The notes: a model not told the origin generated them from the letters alone. Positions 9,137-17,472 are shown, numbered from the stretch's first letter. The stretch is 64,000 nt of DNA from Stakelama marina (GCF_018122655.1 NZ_JAGRQC010000002.1:620001-684000); one strand, 5' to 3'. Made by a program: numbers and translations.

Positions 9137-10873
9137 TCGAAGCCAGGCTTCGACGTCGGCGAAGTGCATGAGGCGGGCATAGCCATGACCGCGCGTCGGT
9201 CCCTTCTCATCGAGAATGGCAGCGATCGCGTTCCCGTCGATAATTCCGTGCGCGGCCAGCAACCCGTGGCCCAGCAGCTTGGCGATCACGTCCCGGTTGC
9301 GCTCGAAAATTTCGATGACGAAACTGTCCATTGCGCCCTTTGACCGACGCCATGCGATCGATTTCGGGAGACGGTCGTCAAATGCATGTCGCGCCACCGC
9401 ACGGTTGTGGCCGCGGTCGAACCAGTGCCAGCTCGGGATCGCGACACAGGCCTCTACAATCGGCTGCGCGATCAGTGGCGCAACCGATGGCACAGCCGCG
9501 CGGGAGTCGGGACTTTCCACTAGGCTTTGCGCTGCGGCAATCAGACCGATATGCGCGGCCGATCCCGGCATGGCGCCGGGCGGCGGTCGAAGCCAGGGGT
9601 GATCGAGCGTCGGGGAGGCGGCGGCGATAGCGGAGGGCGAGAGCAACGAACGGTCACCCGCGATCCGATACGCCGGATCGCGGCGTAAACGTCGCATCGC
9701 CTGCCAGAAGACACGCCCCACACTCGCTTGCGTCAGCATGGCGATGTCGCCCGCCACCTTCCAGCTGCCGTAGAGATCGCCACCGGCTAGAAGGCGGTCG
9801 GTCAGCGGCGCGGCCGATTGCACCGAGCAGAAGACATTGTCGCCTCCCCCGCCATGAACGATCGCCTGCGCTCCGGTTTCGCGAGCGGCGACGTGCGCGG
9901 CGGTTTGGGTAGCCTGCGCAAAACTGCGCGCGCTGGGTCGGGGAAGTCCCGCCGCGGCGGATTTGAATAGATCGATTTCGACCGGTTCACGCAGAACCGA
10001 CCTGAGCGACATGCCCAGATGGGATGTCAGCGCTTCGGCGTAATGGCGTTCGTCCCCGCCCCGGTCGCGGGTCACCATGGTCAGCGCGCTCGCCGTCTGG
10101 TTCATGTCGGCGACACAGGCGGCCACGATCGACGAGTCCAGACCGCCTGAAACCAGCCCCAACACCCTGTCGAATTGGGCAAGACGCGCGGTCACGGCAC
10201 TTTGGATCGTGCTTGCCAGCAGCTCGGCGGCGTCCCGTGAATCGACGCGCAACGGCTCGGCAGCGACAGCCCCCCATGGCGACCAGATATCGTCCACCGT
10301 CCAGGCGCCGCGGTGCCAGCGCCCCCGGCTTCCGCCCGAAAGCTCGTACAGTCCGGCGAGGCATGTACGCGGACGGCGCAGATCGGGTGCGACGAGATGT
10401 TCGGCGACACCGACCCAGTCGATCGACGGGCGGTATCCAGCGATGCGAACCAGTAACTCGACATCGGAAGCAATCACCAGCCCATGCTGTGATTGCCAGA
10501 CATAGACCGGAAGATCTCCGAGCGGCGCGCGCAAGACCGTGAAACCACCGTCCTCGTCTGACAGAATAGCAAGATAGGCCCCCCAATATTCATCAACCAA
10601 GCGCGTCCCACCCGTCGCGATGATCGCACGGTTCTCCGCCAGTTCGAGCGATCGAACCGGCGCGCAATCATCACGTCGAAAGACTTCGCCCACGACAATG
10701 TTCTCACCGCCAAGACCAAGGCCGGGTGAGGCGGCCATGAGATGCAGACCGGGATGATCGACAATCGTCATCAGGCCGAAACCAGTCGCTATTGAGGCAT
10801 CGAGCCGATCTTTCCAGTCGGCATCAGCGCCGGGTTCGCAAGGCAGAAAGGCGAGATATCGTGGACGAATCAT
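9119..10873 (-). CDS. lasso peptide cyclase (asparagine synthetase-like, C protein)
   Basis: A 584-residue ATP-dependent macrolactam synthetase. It adenylates the side-chain acid at core position 8 or 9 and joins it to the N-terminal amine of the peptide. The ATP PP-loop is visible as LVSGGLDSSIVAAC near residue 245. The N-terminal half keeps the glutaminase fold but starts MIRPRYLAFLP with no Cys2, so it cannot use glutamine as an amine donor; this is the mark of lasso cyclases against true AsnB. Its ATG overlaps the stop of the upstream B gene by four bases (ATGA), giving tight coupling. It is the last gene of the leftward lasso operon. Confidence 0.93.
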   Translation of the reverse strand: MIRPRYLAFLPCEPGADADWKDRLDASIATGFGLMTIVDHPGLHLMAASPGLGLGGENIVVGEVFRRDDCAPVRSLELAENRAIIATGGTRLVDEYWGAYLAILSDEDGGFTVLRAPLGDLPVYVWQSQHGLVIASDVELLVRIAGYRPSIDWVGVAEHLVAPDLRRPRTCLAGLYELSGGSRGRWHRGAWTVDDIWSPWGAVAAEPLRVDSRDAAELLASTIQSAVTARLAQFDRVLGLVSGGLDSSIVAACVADMNQTASALTMVTRDRGGDERHYAEALTSHLGMSLRSVLREPVEIDLFKSAAAGLPRPSARSFAQATQTAAHVAARETGAQAIVHGGGGDNVFCSVQSAAPLTDRLLAGGDLYGSWKVAGDIAMLTQASVGRVFWQAMRRLRRDPAYRIAGDRSLLSPSAIAAASPTLDHPWLRPPPGAMPGSAAHIGLIAAAQSLVESPDSRAAVPSVAPLIAQPIVEACVAIPSWHWFDRGHNRAVARHAFDDRLPKSIAWRRSKGAMDSFVIEIFERNRDVIAKLLGHGLLAAHGIIDGNAIAAILDEKGPTRGHGYARLMHFADVEAWLRSWTSV

Positions 10874-11529
10874 ATCAGGAGGATCGGGGTGAAGGGTATC
10901 ACCGTGTCGAGCTCGTCGCTCAGCAGCAGGTCGCCATGCTGGATCCAGGCATGTGCCTGAAAGGGCCGCAATCTGACTCCCATTACCAGGTCAACATCGA
11001 GATTGTTCGCGATCGCCTTGCGCGTCATCGCGATTGAGATGGCAAGACACTGGTTCAACGATCCGGTGATCAGCGCCGCACGCCTGAAGGCTTCCGCGAG
11101 CATGGCCGCATTTTCGTTTTCATCGGTACGAAGCCGCTCGGCTTTGGCAGCTCGCAACGCCCCGATCAGACGGCAGAGGGAGCGATATCGCAGATCGATC
11201 CTTGCCCTGACGAGCGAAACCGAAGCGTCGACAACGTGCTGCAGACCGATATTGGCGGTACCTTCAAAGGCCGAACGGACAGGCGATATTGTTGGCGTGA
11301 AACGTGACGGCACGCCCGGCCCGTCGGTTTCGACGAGAAGTCGCTGACGGACCAGACTCGTCAATCCACCGCAGTCGTCATCCGACAGCGGTTCCCCTGC
11401 GACCAGGCGGGCAAAGGACCGTTCCATATCCGTACCCAGGCAGAAATAGCGATCGGCCGCTAGATCCAGAAAGACGAAGCGACCGCCGGCATCGCAAAAG
11501 CTGATATCCGGAGCGAGTTGTAAACCCAT
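10870..11529 (-). CDS. lasso peptide B protein: RRE domain fused to leader peptidase
   Basis: About 219 residues. The N-terminal part (FVFLDLAADRYFCLG, near residues 15-75) is a PqqD-like RiPP recognition element that binds the leader. The C-terminal part is a transglutaminase-like cysteine protease with Cys in SLNQCLAIS, His in QAHAWI and an Asp in LLLSDELD, and it removes the leader. Fused B proteins of this length are usual in proteobacterial lasso clusters. I chose the ATG at 11529; a TTG at 11538 in frame is an alternative. Neither has a convincing ribosome site, and the preceding hairpin sits only 14 bases upstream, so translation may be limited by the terminator read-through. Confidence 0.92.
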   Translation of the reverse strand: MGLQLAPDISFCDAGGRFVFLDLAADRYFCLGTDMERSFARLVAGEPLSDDDCGGLTSLVRQRLLVETDGPGVPSRFTPTISPVRSAFEGTANIGLQHVVDASVSLVRARIDLRYRSLCRLIGALRAAKAERLRTDENENAAMLAEAFRRAALITGSLNQCLAISIAMTRKAIANNLDVDLVMGVRLRPFQAHAWIQHGDLLLSDELDTVIPFTPILLI

Positions 11530-11542
11530 GGCGCGCAACCCG

Positions 11543-11574
11543 AAAAAGAGCGCGCGGAAACAGTCCGCGCGCTC
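11543..11574 (-). terminator. intrinsic terminator/attenuator after the lasso precursor gene
   Basis: Read on the minus strand, GAGCGCGCGGA pairs perfectly with TCCGCGCGCTC (11 bp stem, 5-base loop) and is followed at once by TTTTT. It starts 7 bases after the precursor stop and ends 14 bases before the B-gene ATG. Placement fits an attenuator that lets far more precursor mRNA be made than enzyme mRNA, a pattern known for lasso operons. Confidence 0.88.
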
Positions 11575-11580
11575 ATTCGG

Positions 11581-11700
11581 TCAGTCATCGGCAAGACCGG
11601 TCGGAATCAGGCCGAGAAATTCGTCCCCGACCTGCGCGCCCGGACCCTGCGTCTCGATGCTCGCTGCACCCAGATCGATGACATCGTCTTCGCGTTCCAT
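11581..11700 (-). CDS. lasso peptide precursor (A gene), 39 residues
   Basis: A short gene that automated calling would miss. The ATG is at 11700, with AAGGAG at 11707-11712 six bases upstream, and the TGA ends at 11581. The leader is MEREDDVIDLGAASIETQ, ending in the ASxET motif that puts the conserved Thr at position -2. The core starts with Gly (GPGAQVGDE) and ends LIPTGLADD, giving 21 residues. Asp8 would make an 8-residue ring and Glu9 a 9-residue ring; I favour Asp8 because a known sphingomonad lasso peptide that I recall (sphingonodin I) also starts GPG, has 21 residues and closes at Asp8. The bulky residues in the tail that would lock the thread cannot be told from sequence. Confidence 0.92.
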   Translation of the reverse strand: MEREDDVIDLGAASIETQGPGAQVGDEFLGLIPTGLADD

Positions 11701-11779
11701 GATACACTCCTTCATCAAATCGCTGCGAACATGCAGCTCCGGAAGTGTAGGAAGCGCGTGCGGCTATCTGAACTTTATA

Positions 11780-11808
11780 CGGATTCTATTTGGATTTTGT
11801 AGAATCCG
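11780..11808. promoter_or_regulatory. 9-bp perfect inverted repeat between ietS and the lasso precursor
   Basis: CGGATTCTA (11780-11788) pairs exactly with TAGAATCCG (11800-11808) across an 11-base AT-rich loop. It lies 10 bases past the ietS stop and 80 bases before the precursor ATG. No T-tract follows on either strand, so an operator of the lasso operon is at least as likely as a terminator for ietS. TATAAA follows it closely on the minus strand and may be part of the precursor promoter. Confidence 0.5.
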
Positions 11809-11818
11809 CAGCGATTGC

Positions 11819-14158
11819 CTAGACGCGAACCCGGACGCGCTGGCGCAGCCGTTCGTAGAGCGGAATTTCCGCTTCGTGCGCGATCTCGACCGTTACCGCG
11901 AAGGCCTGCTGTCCGACGTCCCCCGCCCAGCCGCTCGCGCAGCGAACGACGAGATAATAATTGTCGCCATATTGGCTGACGTCGCGCTGAAATGTAACGG
12001 TCGCGGTCTGCAGGCTCGATTTCTCCCGCACGGTCGAACTCGGATCGAGCTTGCAGTTGAAGCGCGGTTCCATTTCCGGAAACGGACCGTCGTCGGGCGC
12101 GCGCTGCCGAAAATGGTCGAATATCTTGTCCGTGTCGCAGCCCCGGATCAGCCGGAAACCCATCGACACCCCATTATAATCACGTCGGCTGTGCCGCACC
12201 GGGGGATCATATGCGAGGCTGACGCGAACATGGCGTCGGCCGCGGCGGGTCTGGAACGGCTCGGGGATCGGTATCTGATAGACCGCGAAATGATCGACCG
12301 GAAGTTCATCCTCGGCATAGAGCACGACGCGGCTGTCGTCCGAATAAGCTGCACGCTCGGCATCGACCCGTCCATGGCCACACAGCGCGCGTGCCGCCGG
12401 GTCGCCGAGCAAATTGACCCGCGCGGTCGCTTCTTGGGGGATGCTCGCGCCGCCCGCCAGAAGCGCTCGAACGAGGTTCGCGGACGCGTCGGGGAAACGC
12501 GCCAGGATTTGACTTGCCTTCAACGCGACGAGCGGCGCGGCATGCGATGTGCCCGAGCGCGCGGCAAAGAGCCGGTCGACCGGCTGGTAGTGAAGCGAAA
12601 CCACACCGGCCTCTGGACGAACCTCGCCGCCGCGAAGCGCCGCTGTCGGCCCGTCATAAAGAAGCGTCCCGCCGATATCGACGAAATCGGGCTTGATCGC
12701 CCCGCGTGCGCCTGGTCCGATGCGGGTGAAGGGCGACGGCTCCATCGCGCCGGTGATCGGACGGATCCCGACATTGTCCGCCGCCCGAGGACCTAGGCCG
12801 TCGCCATGGGCGAGCGAGCCGACGGTGACGATATTCATTCCGCCGGCCGGCTCGCACAGGCGATTGGCGTTCTCGAGCAGATAGCGCGGATAGTCGGTGA
12901 CCGCTTCCTCGACGCGCAGGCCGCCCCTGGGCTGTCGGTTGCCCGCCGCGACGACGATGACGATATCGAGTTCGCGGACCAGTTCGTCTAGCGTCTGCGC
13001 CCAGGGGCCCACCTTGCCGTTTTCGATGAGTTTTTTCCGGTCGCCGAGCGAGACGACGAAGATCCGGCAGCCATAATCGTCGTGCAGACGGCCGATCGCT
13101 TCGCGCATCAGTTTCGGCGTCACGCGGCTGTTCGGAAACTTGCCGTCATGATCGACGACTTTCGCCGAACAAAGCCGCGCATGACGGGCGAGCGTGCCCG
13201 CCCCAAGTTGCCCGCGCAGGTCTCCGAAGGTCGCGATGCCGCCGACAAACGTGCCGTGACCATAATCGTCGGCGGTGCCGAGCGCATCGGGAACGCCGAT
13301 CGCGCCGGCGATAATGTCCTCGATCAGCGGATGATCGTTGACGCCGCTGTCGATGATGCCGATGAGCGGAGCGTCGGCATCGAGCGCGCCGAGTTCCGGC
13401 AGATCGCCAAGCGCGAGGTCGACGAGTTCGCCCGTCGCGAGATCTGGTTCGGGTGGGAAATCGAGATCGGCGATTTCCTCGATCGTCAGCAACGAGCGCA
13501 CCACCGTTCCGTCGCAGCGCAACCGCACCATCGTGATGCTCGGACCGATATGCCGGTCCAGCTCTTCGGCGCCGAGCGCTTCGGCATAGCGCGCCACATC
13601 GTCGGTCTTGCGTTCGCGCACCTCGCGGCGGCCGAGATCCCATAATTCGATATCGACGATATAGCTCTCGCCAACCTGAAAATCCTCGACCTCGACCAGC
13701 CCTGCCTCGCGGGCGCGCATGCCGATCCGGTCGCGCGGCGACACCTCCGAAAAGCTATCGATATTGGCGATGAACGATGCGTAAGCGGGATTTTGCCGAC
13801 CCGGTTGCACGCCGCGACCATAGGCTTCGAGCTTGGTGCGAAACTCGTCCAGCTCGTCCGATGACGCGAACAGCACCATCGTGCGATCCTCGTCGCTCGA
13901 CAGCACGGTCAGTCCGACCTTGTTCCATTCGTCTTCGAGCAGCGCGGCGTTCATCTCGACACGCAAAATCAGCGAGGGATCGACCGCGTCCGGACGCCGC
14001 CGCCGCTGCTGCGCGGCAATCGCCCCGTCGAGTTCATCGCCGAGGCGCCGGCTATGACCGCCAGCGTTCCGGGCAGGGGGTGGGCCGCCGCCACCGGTCT
14101 TGCGGCGCGGCAGTCGCTCCGGCAGCCGTACAAGCTGAAGATGATCGTATCGTGCCAC
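11819..14158 (-). CDS. ietS: subtilisin-like serine protease of an IetAS system
   Basis: A 779-residue protein with an S8 peptidase domain in its middle-to-C-terminal half. The triad is visible as Asp in APLIGIIDSGVNDHP, His in DDYGHGTFVGGIA and Ser in RSGTSHAAPLVAL. It lacks a signal peptide, so it acts in the cytoplasm, unlike secreted subtilases. The first 250 residues are a charged region of unknown fold. It follows the AAA ATPase gene by 11 bases. In pTiC58 such a pair (ietA/ietS) stabilises the plasmid with toxin-antitoxin behaviour, and homologous pairs have been reported as phage-defence systems. The protease is the presumed toxic effector, held or triggered by the ATPase. Confidence 0.85.
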   Translation of the reverse strand: MARYDHLQLVRLPERLPRRKTGGGGPPPARNAGGHSRRLGDELDGAIAAQQRRRRPDAVDPSLILRVEMNAALLEDEWNKVGLTVLSSDEDRTMVLFASSDELDEFRTKLEAYGRGVQPGRQNPAYASFIANIDSFSEVSPRDRIGMRAREAGLVEVEDFQVGESYIVDIELWDLGRREVRERKTDDVARYAEALGAEELDRHIGPSITMVRLRCDGTVVRSLLTIEEIADLDFPPEPDLATGELVDLALGDLPELGALDADAPLIGIIDSGVNDHPLIEDIIAGAIGVPDALGTADDYGHGTFVGGIATFGDLRGQLGAGTLARHARLCSAKVVDHDGKFPNSRVTPKLMREAIGRLHDDYGCRIFVVSLGDRKKLIENGKVGPWAQTLDELVRELDIVIVVAAGNRQPRGGLRVEEAVTDYPRYLLENANRLCEPAGGMNIVTVGSLAHGDGLGPRAADNVGIRPITGAMEPSPFTRIGPGARGAIKPDFVDIGGTLLYDGPTAALRGGEVRPEAGVVSLHYQPVDRLFAARSGTSHAAPLVALKASQILARFPDASANLVRALLAGGASIPQEATARVNLLGDPAARALCGHGRVDAERAAYSDDSRVVLYAEDELPVDHFAVYQIPIPEPFQTRRGRRHVRVSLAYDPPVRHSRRDYNGVSMGFRLIRGCDTDKIFDHFRQRAPDDGPFPEMEPRFNCKLDPSSTVREKSSLQTATVTFQRDVSQYGDNYYLVVRCASGWAGDVGQQAFAVTVEIAHEAEIPLYERLRQRVRVRV

Positions 14159-14169
14159 CCCGGATGCGG

Positions 14170-15159
14170 TCAGACCGGTTCGTTCATTCGGGAGGTCCGG
14201 CGACGTCTGCGCCGTTCATCGGCGATCGCATCGACAAAATCCCCTTCGCTGACCCGTTTGCGCTTGGCGATGATCGACGATTTGGTCGCCTGCAGGCAGA
14301 TTCGATCGAGTTCCGCATAGGCATAGCCCTCAAGGTCGGACAGATGCGCCTTGGGGTCGAAATCGATGCTGAGATTCTTGAGCTTCATGGCCACGAAACG
14401 CTGGATCATTCGGCTGTCCGGCCTGTCGAACCATACAACCTCATCGAACCGCCGCCAGATCGCCGAATCGAGCGTCTGATCGAGGTTGGTCGCCGCGATC
14501 AGAAACCCCTTCGGCCGCATGCGATCGATGAAGATGAGCAGGCTGTTCACGACCCGGCGCAATTCATGGTGCTCGCCGCTCTCGTCGCGCGTCCGGGCAA
14601 GCGCATCGAATTCATCGAAGAACAGCACGCAAGGCTGGGTGCGGGCGAACTCGAAAATCTTGCGCACATTCGCGGCCGTCTCGCCCAGATAGGAGGAAAT
14701 GAGCTGGTCGAGCTTGACGACATAGAGCGGCAGACCGAGTTCGGCGGCGAATATCTCGGCGCAAAGCGTCTTCCCGCAGCCCGGCGGTCCACAGAACAGC
14801 AGTTTCGAGCGCACCGGCAGTCCGTGACGGCGAATCTCGTCGGCCCGGTCGAATTCCTTCATCAAACCGAGAAATATCCGGATATTCTCAAATGACAGGA
14901 TGATATCCTGCTTGCCGTGCACCGGCTCGATGCGCTCGATGAAATCGGCCGCGGCCTCGGGAAAGGGCAGCAGTGGCGCGAGCGCCTTTGGTCGCGATCG
15001 ACGTGACGGACCATTCGACAGCGACTTGCGCAGCGACCGGGCAAGGACGCGGTTATTCTTCTTTTCTTCTTCGGTGATGATCTGCTCGGCAACGGCGTGG
15101 AACTCCTCATCCCTGCCATAGCTTGCCAGAAGCTTTTTCATCAGTTCGCCGCGCGCCAT
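14170..15159 (-). CDS. ietA: AAA+ ATPase of an IetAS system
   Basis: A 329-residue AAA+ ATPase. Walker A is LLFCGPPGCGKTLCAE, Walker B is PCVLFFDEFDALA, sensor-1 lies in FLIAATNLDQTLD and an arginine finger is likely in SAIWRRFDEVV. The domain resembles the FtsH/CDC48 group and a helical N-terminal region of about 90 residues precedes it. It is the first gene of the ietA-ietS pair. About 177 bases separate it from the GntR stop upstream, enough for its own promoter. By analogy with pTiC58 it is the protective or regulatory partner of the protease. It could also feed substrates to the protease; the sequence does not decide. Confidence 0.85.
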   Translation of the reverse strand: MARGELMKKLLASYGRDEEFHAVAEQIITEEEKKNNRVLARSLRKSLSNGPSRRSRPKALAPLLPFPEAAADFIERIEPVHGKQDIILSFENIRIFLGLMKEFDRADEIRRHGLPVRSKLLFCGPPGCGKTLCAEIFAAELGLPLYVVKLDQLISSYLGETAANVRKIFEFARTQPCVLFFDEFDALARTRDESGEHHELRRVVNSLLIFIDRMRPKGFLIAATNLDQTLDSAIWRRFDEVVWFDRPDSRMIQRFVAMKLKNLSIDFDPKAHLSDLEGYAYAELDRICLQATKSSIIAKRKRVSEGDFVDAIADERRRRRRTSRMNEPV

Positions 15160-15336
15160 CTTGTCCTATCCGACCATATGGCTATCGATCATAGTCGCGT
15201 TCGAATTTTTCGCCATATTTTCTCGCTTGCCAATTCGCGAGAAACACCCATCACTGTTCTTTGCTATATGGCTTGCATCGACACCACCGCCAAGGGTGTT
15301 TCGACCGCGCGCGAAGCGGGGCTGGCCGGCGATCGC

Positions 15337-15945
15337 TCATTCTCGTCGATGGACGAGGCGCACGATATCGGCGGCTATTCTAAGACGCCGGCGGTGATAT
15401 TGACCGCTCAGGCGCCGCAGCGTGTTTTTATCGCCAGCATCGACTGCTGCGGCGAGCGCACGCAATTCCGCGCCAATGTCCTCGAGCAACTGCGCTTCGA
15501 TGACGCGCACGGCGCTTAGCCTGGCGTTCAGCGCTTCGACCGCACGGACATGTTCGCCGTTCAGCGATCGCCGCGCGATCGCGGCAAAAATATCGGCATC
15601 GCCACCAGCGACCGACTGCGCGACACCTTCGATGGTCTTTTCTGCGGACACGACCTTTTTTGGCCAGCCCCGGATCGCGAGCGTGACCAATTCGGCCGAC
15701 CAGGCGTAGAGATCCTTGAGCGATGGCTCGTCGAGCGTCGGCAGATAGAATCCCGTGCCGCTATGCGCTTCGACCAATCCTTCGCCGGCACACATATGCA
15801 AGGCATCGCGCACCGGTGTGACGCTCGCGGCCATCTGATCGGCGAGCACGGTGGGATCGAGCCGGTCACCGGGCCGGAAGCCGTGATCCATGATCCGGCG
15901 CTTGAGCGCTTCATAGACCCGCTCGGTGGTCGCTCCCGAATTCAT
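15337..15945 (-). CDS. GntR-family transcriptional regulator, last gene of the quorum-sensing operon
   Basis: About 202 residues. The N-terminal winged helix is clear (VYEALKRRIMDHGFRPGDRL, then LADQMAASVTPVRDALHMCAGEGLVE, HSGTGFYLP). The C-terminal helical domain is shorter than a classic FCD domain and its ligand is unknown. The ATG at 15945 overlaps the stop of phyH by one base. The frame is open further upstream, but that part has the composition of an overlapping gene. Being coupled to luxI-phyH, it probably responds to a small molecule made or consumed by the dioxygenase. Confidence 0.85.
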   Translation of the reverse strand: MNSGATTERVYEALKRRIMDHGFRPGDRLDPTVLADQMAASVTPVRDALHMCAGEGLVEAHSGTGFYLPTLDEPSLKDLYAWSAELVTLAIRGWPKKVVSAEKTIEGVAQSVAGGDADIFAAIARRSLNGEHVRAVEALNARLSAVRVIEAQLLEDIGAELRALAAAVDAGDKNTLRRLSGQYHRRRLRIAADIVRLVHRRE

Positions 15946-16820
15946 CACGCCGCCCGCTGGTCCTGGACATAGGCCTCGATCAGCGCTTGCTGGTCGGGCC
16001 TGAGCGCGTCGATCGCGCCGCGCGGCGTGTCGGGGCACCCCTCGAGCAACACCGAGGGACATTGTCCCTCGAAATTGCCGAGATTGGGCCGATGTTGCCG
16101 GTAGCCGATCAGCGCGGCGAGTTCGGGATCGAAGTGCCGCGCGACCGACGGCGGGTAAGCGAGCCACTGATTTTCATAGGGTTTGAGCCAGCCCAGCGAA
16201 TAGCCGATGACCACGCCGCGGCGAACCTGCTGTGTCACATTGGCGCCCGCCCCGTGCAGCGTCGAGCCGAGAAAGACCAGTGCCGCGCCGGGCGGCATCG
16301 TGGCGGGGACCGGATCGCCGCTCGGTTCTGGATCGAGCGCGGCGGGACCGTGCGTTCCGGGCCAGACGCGCGTCGCGCCATTTTCGGCGGTGAAATCGCT
16401 GAGCGGCCAGATCACGTTGACGAGATATTCGGCCTCGCCGACGGGCGCGCGCCACATATCCTGATCGCGGTGCGGCATTTGCCGGGGTGCGCCGGGATGG
16501 ACGGCGATCGCCTGCGCGACATTGAGCTGGATACAGTCGCACCAAGGCGACAGGATGCGCTCGACGATAGCGAGGATGGTCGCCTGCCGGACCAGCCGGG
16601 CCGTCTGCGACGACCGGGTGAGCAATCGGCCGAACCGCTTGGTGGTGGCTCCATAAAACCCGCCCTGGCCGAACGGCGTCGCCGCAAAGTCCTTGGCCAA
16701 ATCGTCATCCAGCGCGCCGATCGTCGCTTTGGGCACCGCATCGGGAATGATGCAATAGCCACGCTCGGCGAGCTCGGTGGCGTACCGCTCGCTGTCGTTC
16801 CCGGTCGATATTCCTGTCAT
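15945..16820 (-). CDS. phytanoyl-CoA dioxygenase family protein (PhyH) linked to luxI
   Basis: A 291-residue Fe(II)/2-oxoglutarate dioxygenase. The facial triad is visible as HRD in MPHRDQDMWRAP near residue 140 and a distal His in GSTLHGAGANV near 210. A 2-oxoglutarate-binding Arg is likely in VRRGVVIGYS. The gene starts 25 bases after luxI and is coupled to gntR. A phyH-like gene beside luxI has been noted in sphingomonads such as Novosphingobium (from memory). It may hydroxylate an acyl chain, possibly of the signal itself; the substrate is not known. Confidence 0.85.
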   Translation of the reverse strand: MTGISTGNDSERYATELAERGYCIIPDAVPKATIGALDDDLAKDFAATPFGQGGFYGATTKRFGRLLTRSSQTARLVRQATILAIVERILSPWCDCIQLNVAQAIAVHPGAPRQMPHRDQDMWRAPVGEAEYLVNVIWPLSDFTAENGATRVWPGTHGPAALDPEPSGDPVPATMPPGAALVFLGSTLHGAGANVTQQVRRGVVIGYSLGWLKPYENQWLAYPPSVARHFDPELAALIGYRQHRPNLGNFEGQCPSVLLEGCPDTPRGAIDALRPDQQALIEAYVQDQRAA

Positions 16821-16845
16821 GGCATCTGTCCTTCAAATATGGGCG

Positions 16846-17463
16846 TCAAGCGGCTTCGCGTTCGCCACCGACAAGGGTCGCGGCCGACCGGATACCGGCG
16901 ACGGAGAGTCGTTGCGGGGTGTCCTCGGCAATATCGATGCGCAGCGCGGCGAGCATTTCGCCACCGATGCGCTGGGGAAGGCCGAGCGGGATGCAGCGCC
17001 ATCCAAAGGCCAGAATTTGCTGGAACCAGCCCATCTCGGCAATCGCGCTATAGGCCGCGATGCCCTGATCGAGCGCATGGTCGGCTAGCGCGGTCACCAG
17101 CGTGTCGCGCACCGCACGGCGCTCACGGGCGCGCAAGCCCCGATCGAGACAGAAGCGGGTCACTTCCAGGATATCGGCCCCGCACGGGGGGCCGTCTTCG
17201 CAAAGCTGCGGGTAAAAGCTGCCGAGAATGTGCGGTCGCGTCGTCGGCAGCAGCCGGGCCGATCCCAGATGGCGGCCGGCGCGATCGACGAGCACCAGAT
17301 AGGTCGCGTGCTCGTCGTCGAACTGGTCGACCTCATAGCGGCCGTCGATCACCGGCACGTCCCATTTGAGCAGATCGACGAACACCGATTTGCGCGCGGC
17401 GAACATCGCGCGCAGGACGCCGTCGGGCGTTTCGGAAGCGCCGAAGCGAAGCGTATGAAGCAT
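16846..17463 (-). CDS. acyl-homoserine-lactone synthase, LuxI family
   Basis: A 205-residue enzyme that makes N-acyl-homoserine lactone from SAM and acyl-ACP (or acyl-CoA). Family residues are visible: Arg and Phe in AARKSVFVD, Trp in LLKWDVP, the Asp cluster in YEVDQFDDEHATYL, Arg in SARLLPTT, and Glu and Arg in LEVTRFCLD. The gene lies 80 bases after luxR on the same strand, with an inverted repeat between them. The acyl chain cannot be predicted. The position beside an ICE activator gene suggests the signal controls transfer. Confidence 0.93.
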   Translation of the reverse strand: MLHTLRFGASETPDGVLRAMFAARKSVFVDLLKWDVPVIDGRYEVDQFDDEHATYLVLVDRAGRHLGSARLLPTTRPHILGSFYPQLCEDGPPCGADILEVTRFCLDRGLRARERRAVRDTLVTALADHALDQGIAAYSAIAEMGWFQQILAFGWRCIPLGLPQRIGGEMLAALRIDIAEDTPQRLSVAGIRSAATLVGGEREAA

Positions 17464-17472
17464 GGCGGATGA

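Noticed and set aside
9119..10873. Asparagine synthetase (AsnB)
   Set aside because: There is no N-terminal Cys for glutamine hydrolysis, and the gene is coupled to a lasso B protein and precursor; lasso cyclase fits better.
11528..12796. Long rightward open frame opposite ietS
   Set aside because: It is a mirror of a GC-rich gene. It has no ribosome site or domain, and the ietS strand shows a full catalytic triad.
15987..17369. Long rightward open frame opposite phyH and luxI
   Set aside because: Composition is Arg/Gly-rich shadow sequence; the minus strand carries two clear enzymes.
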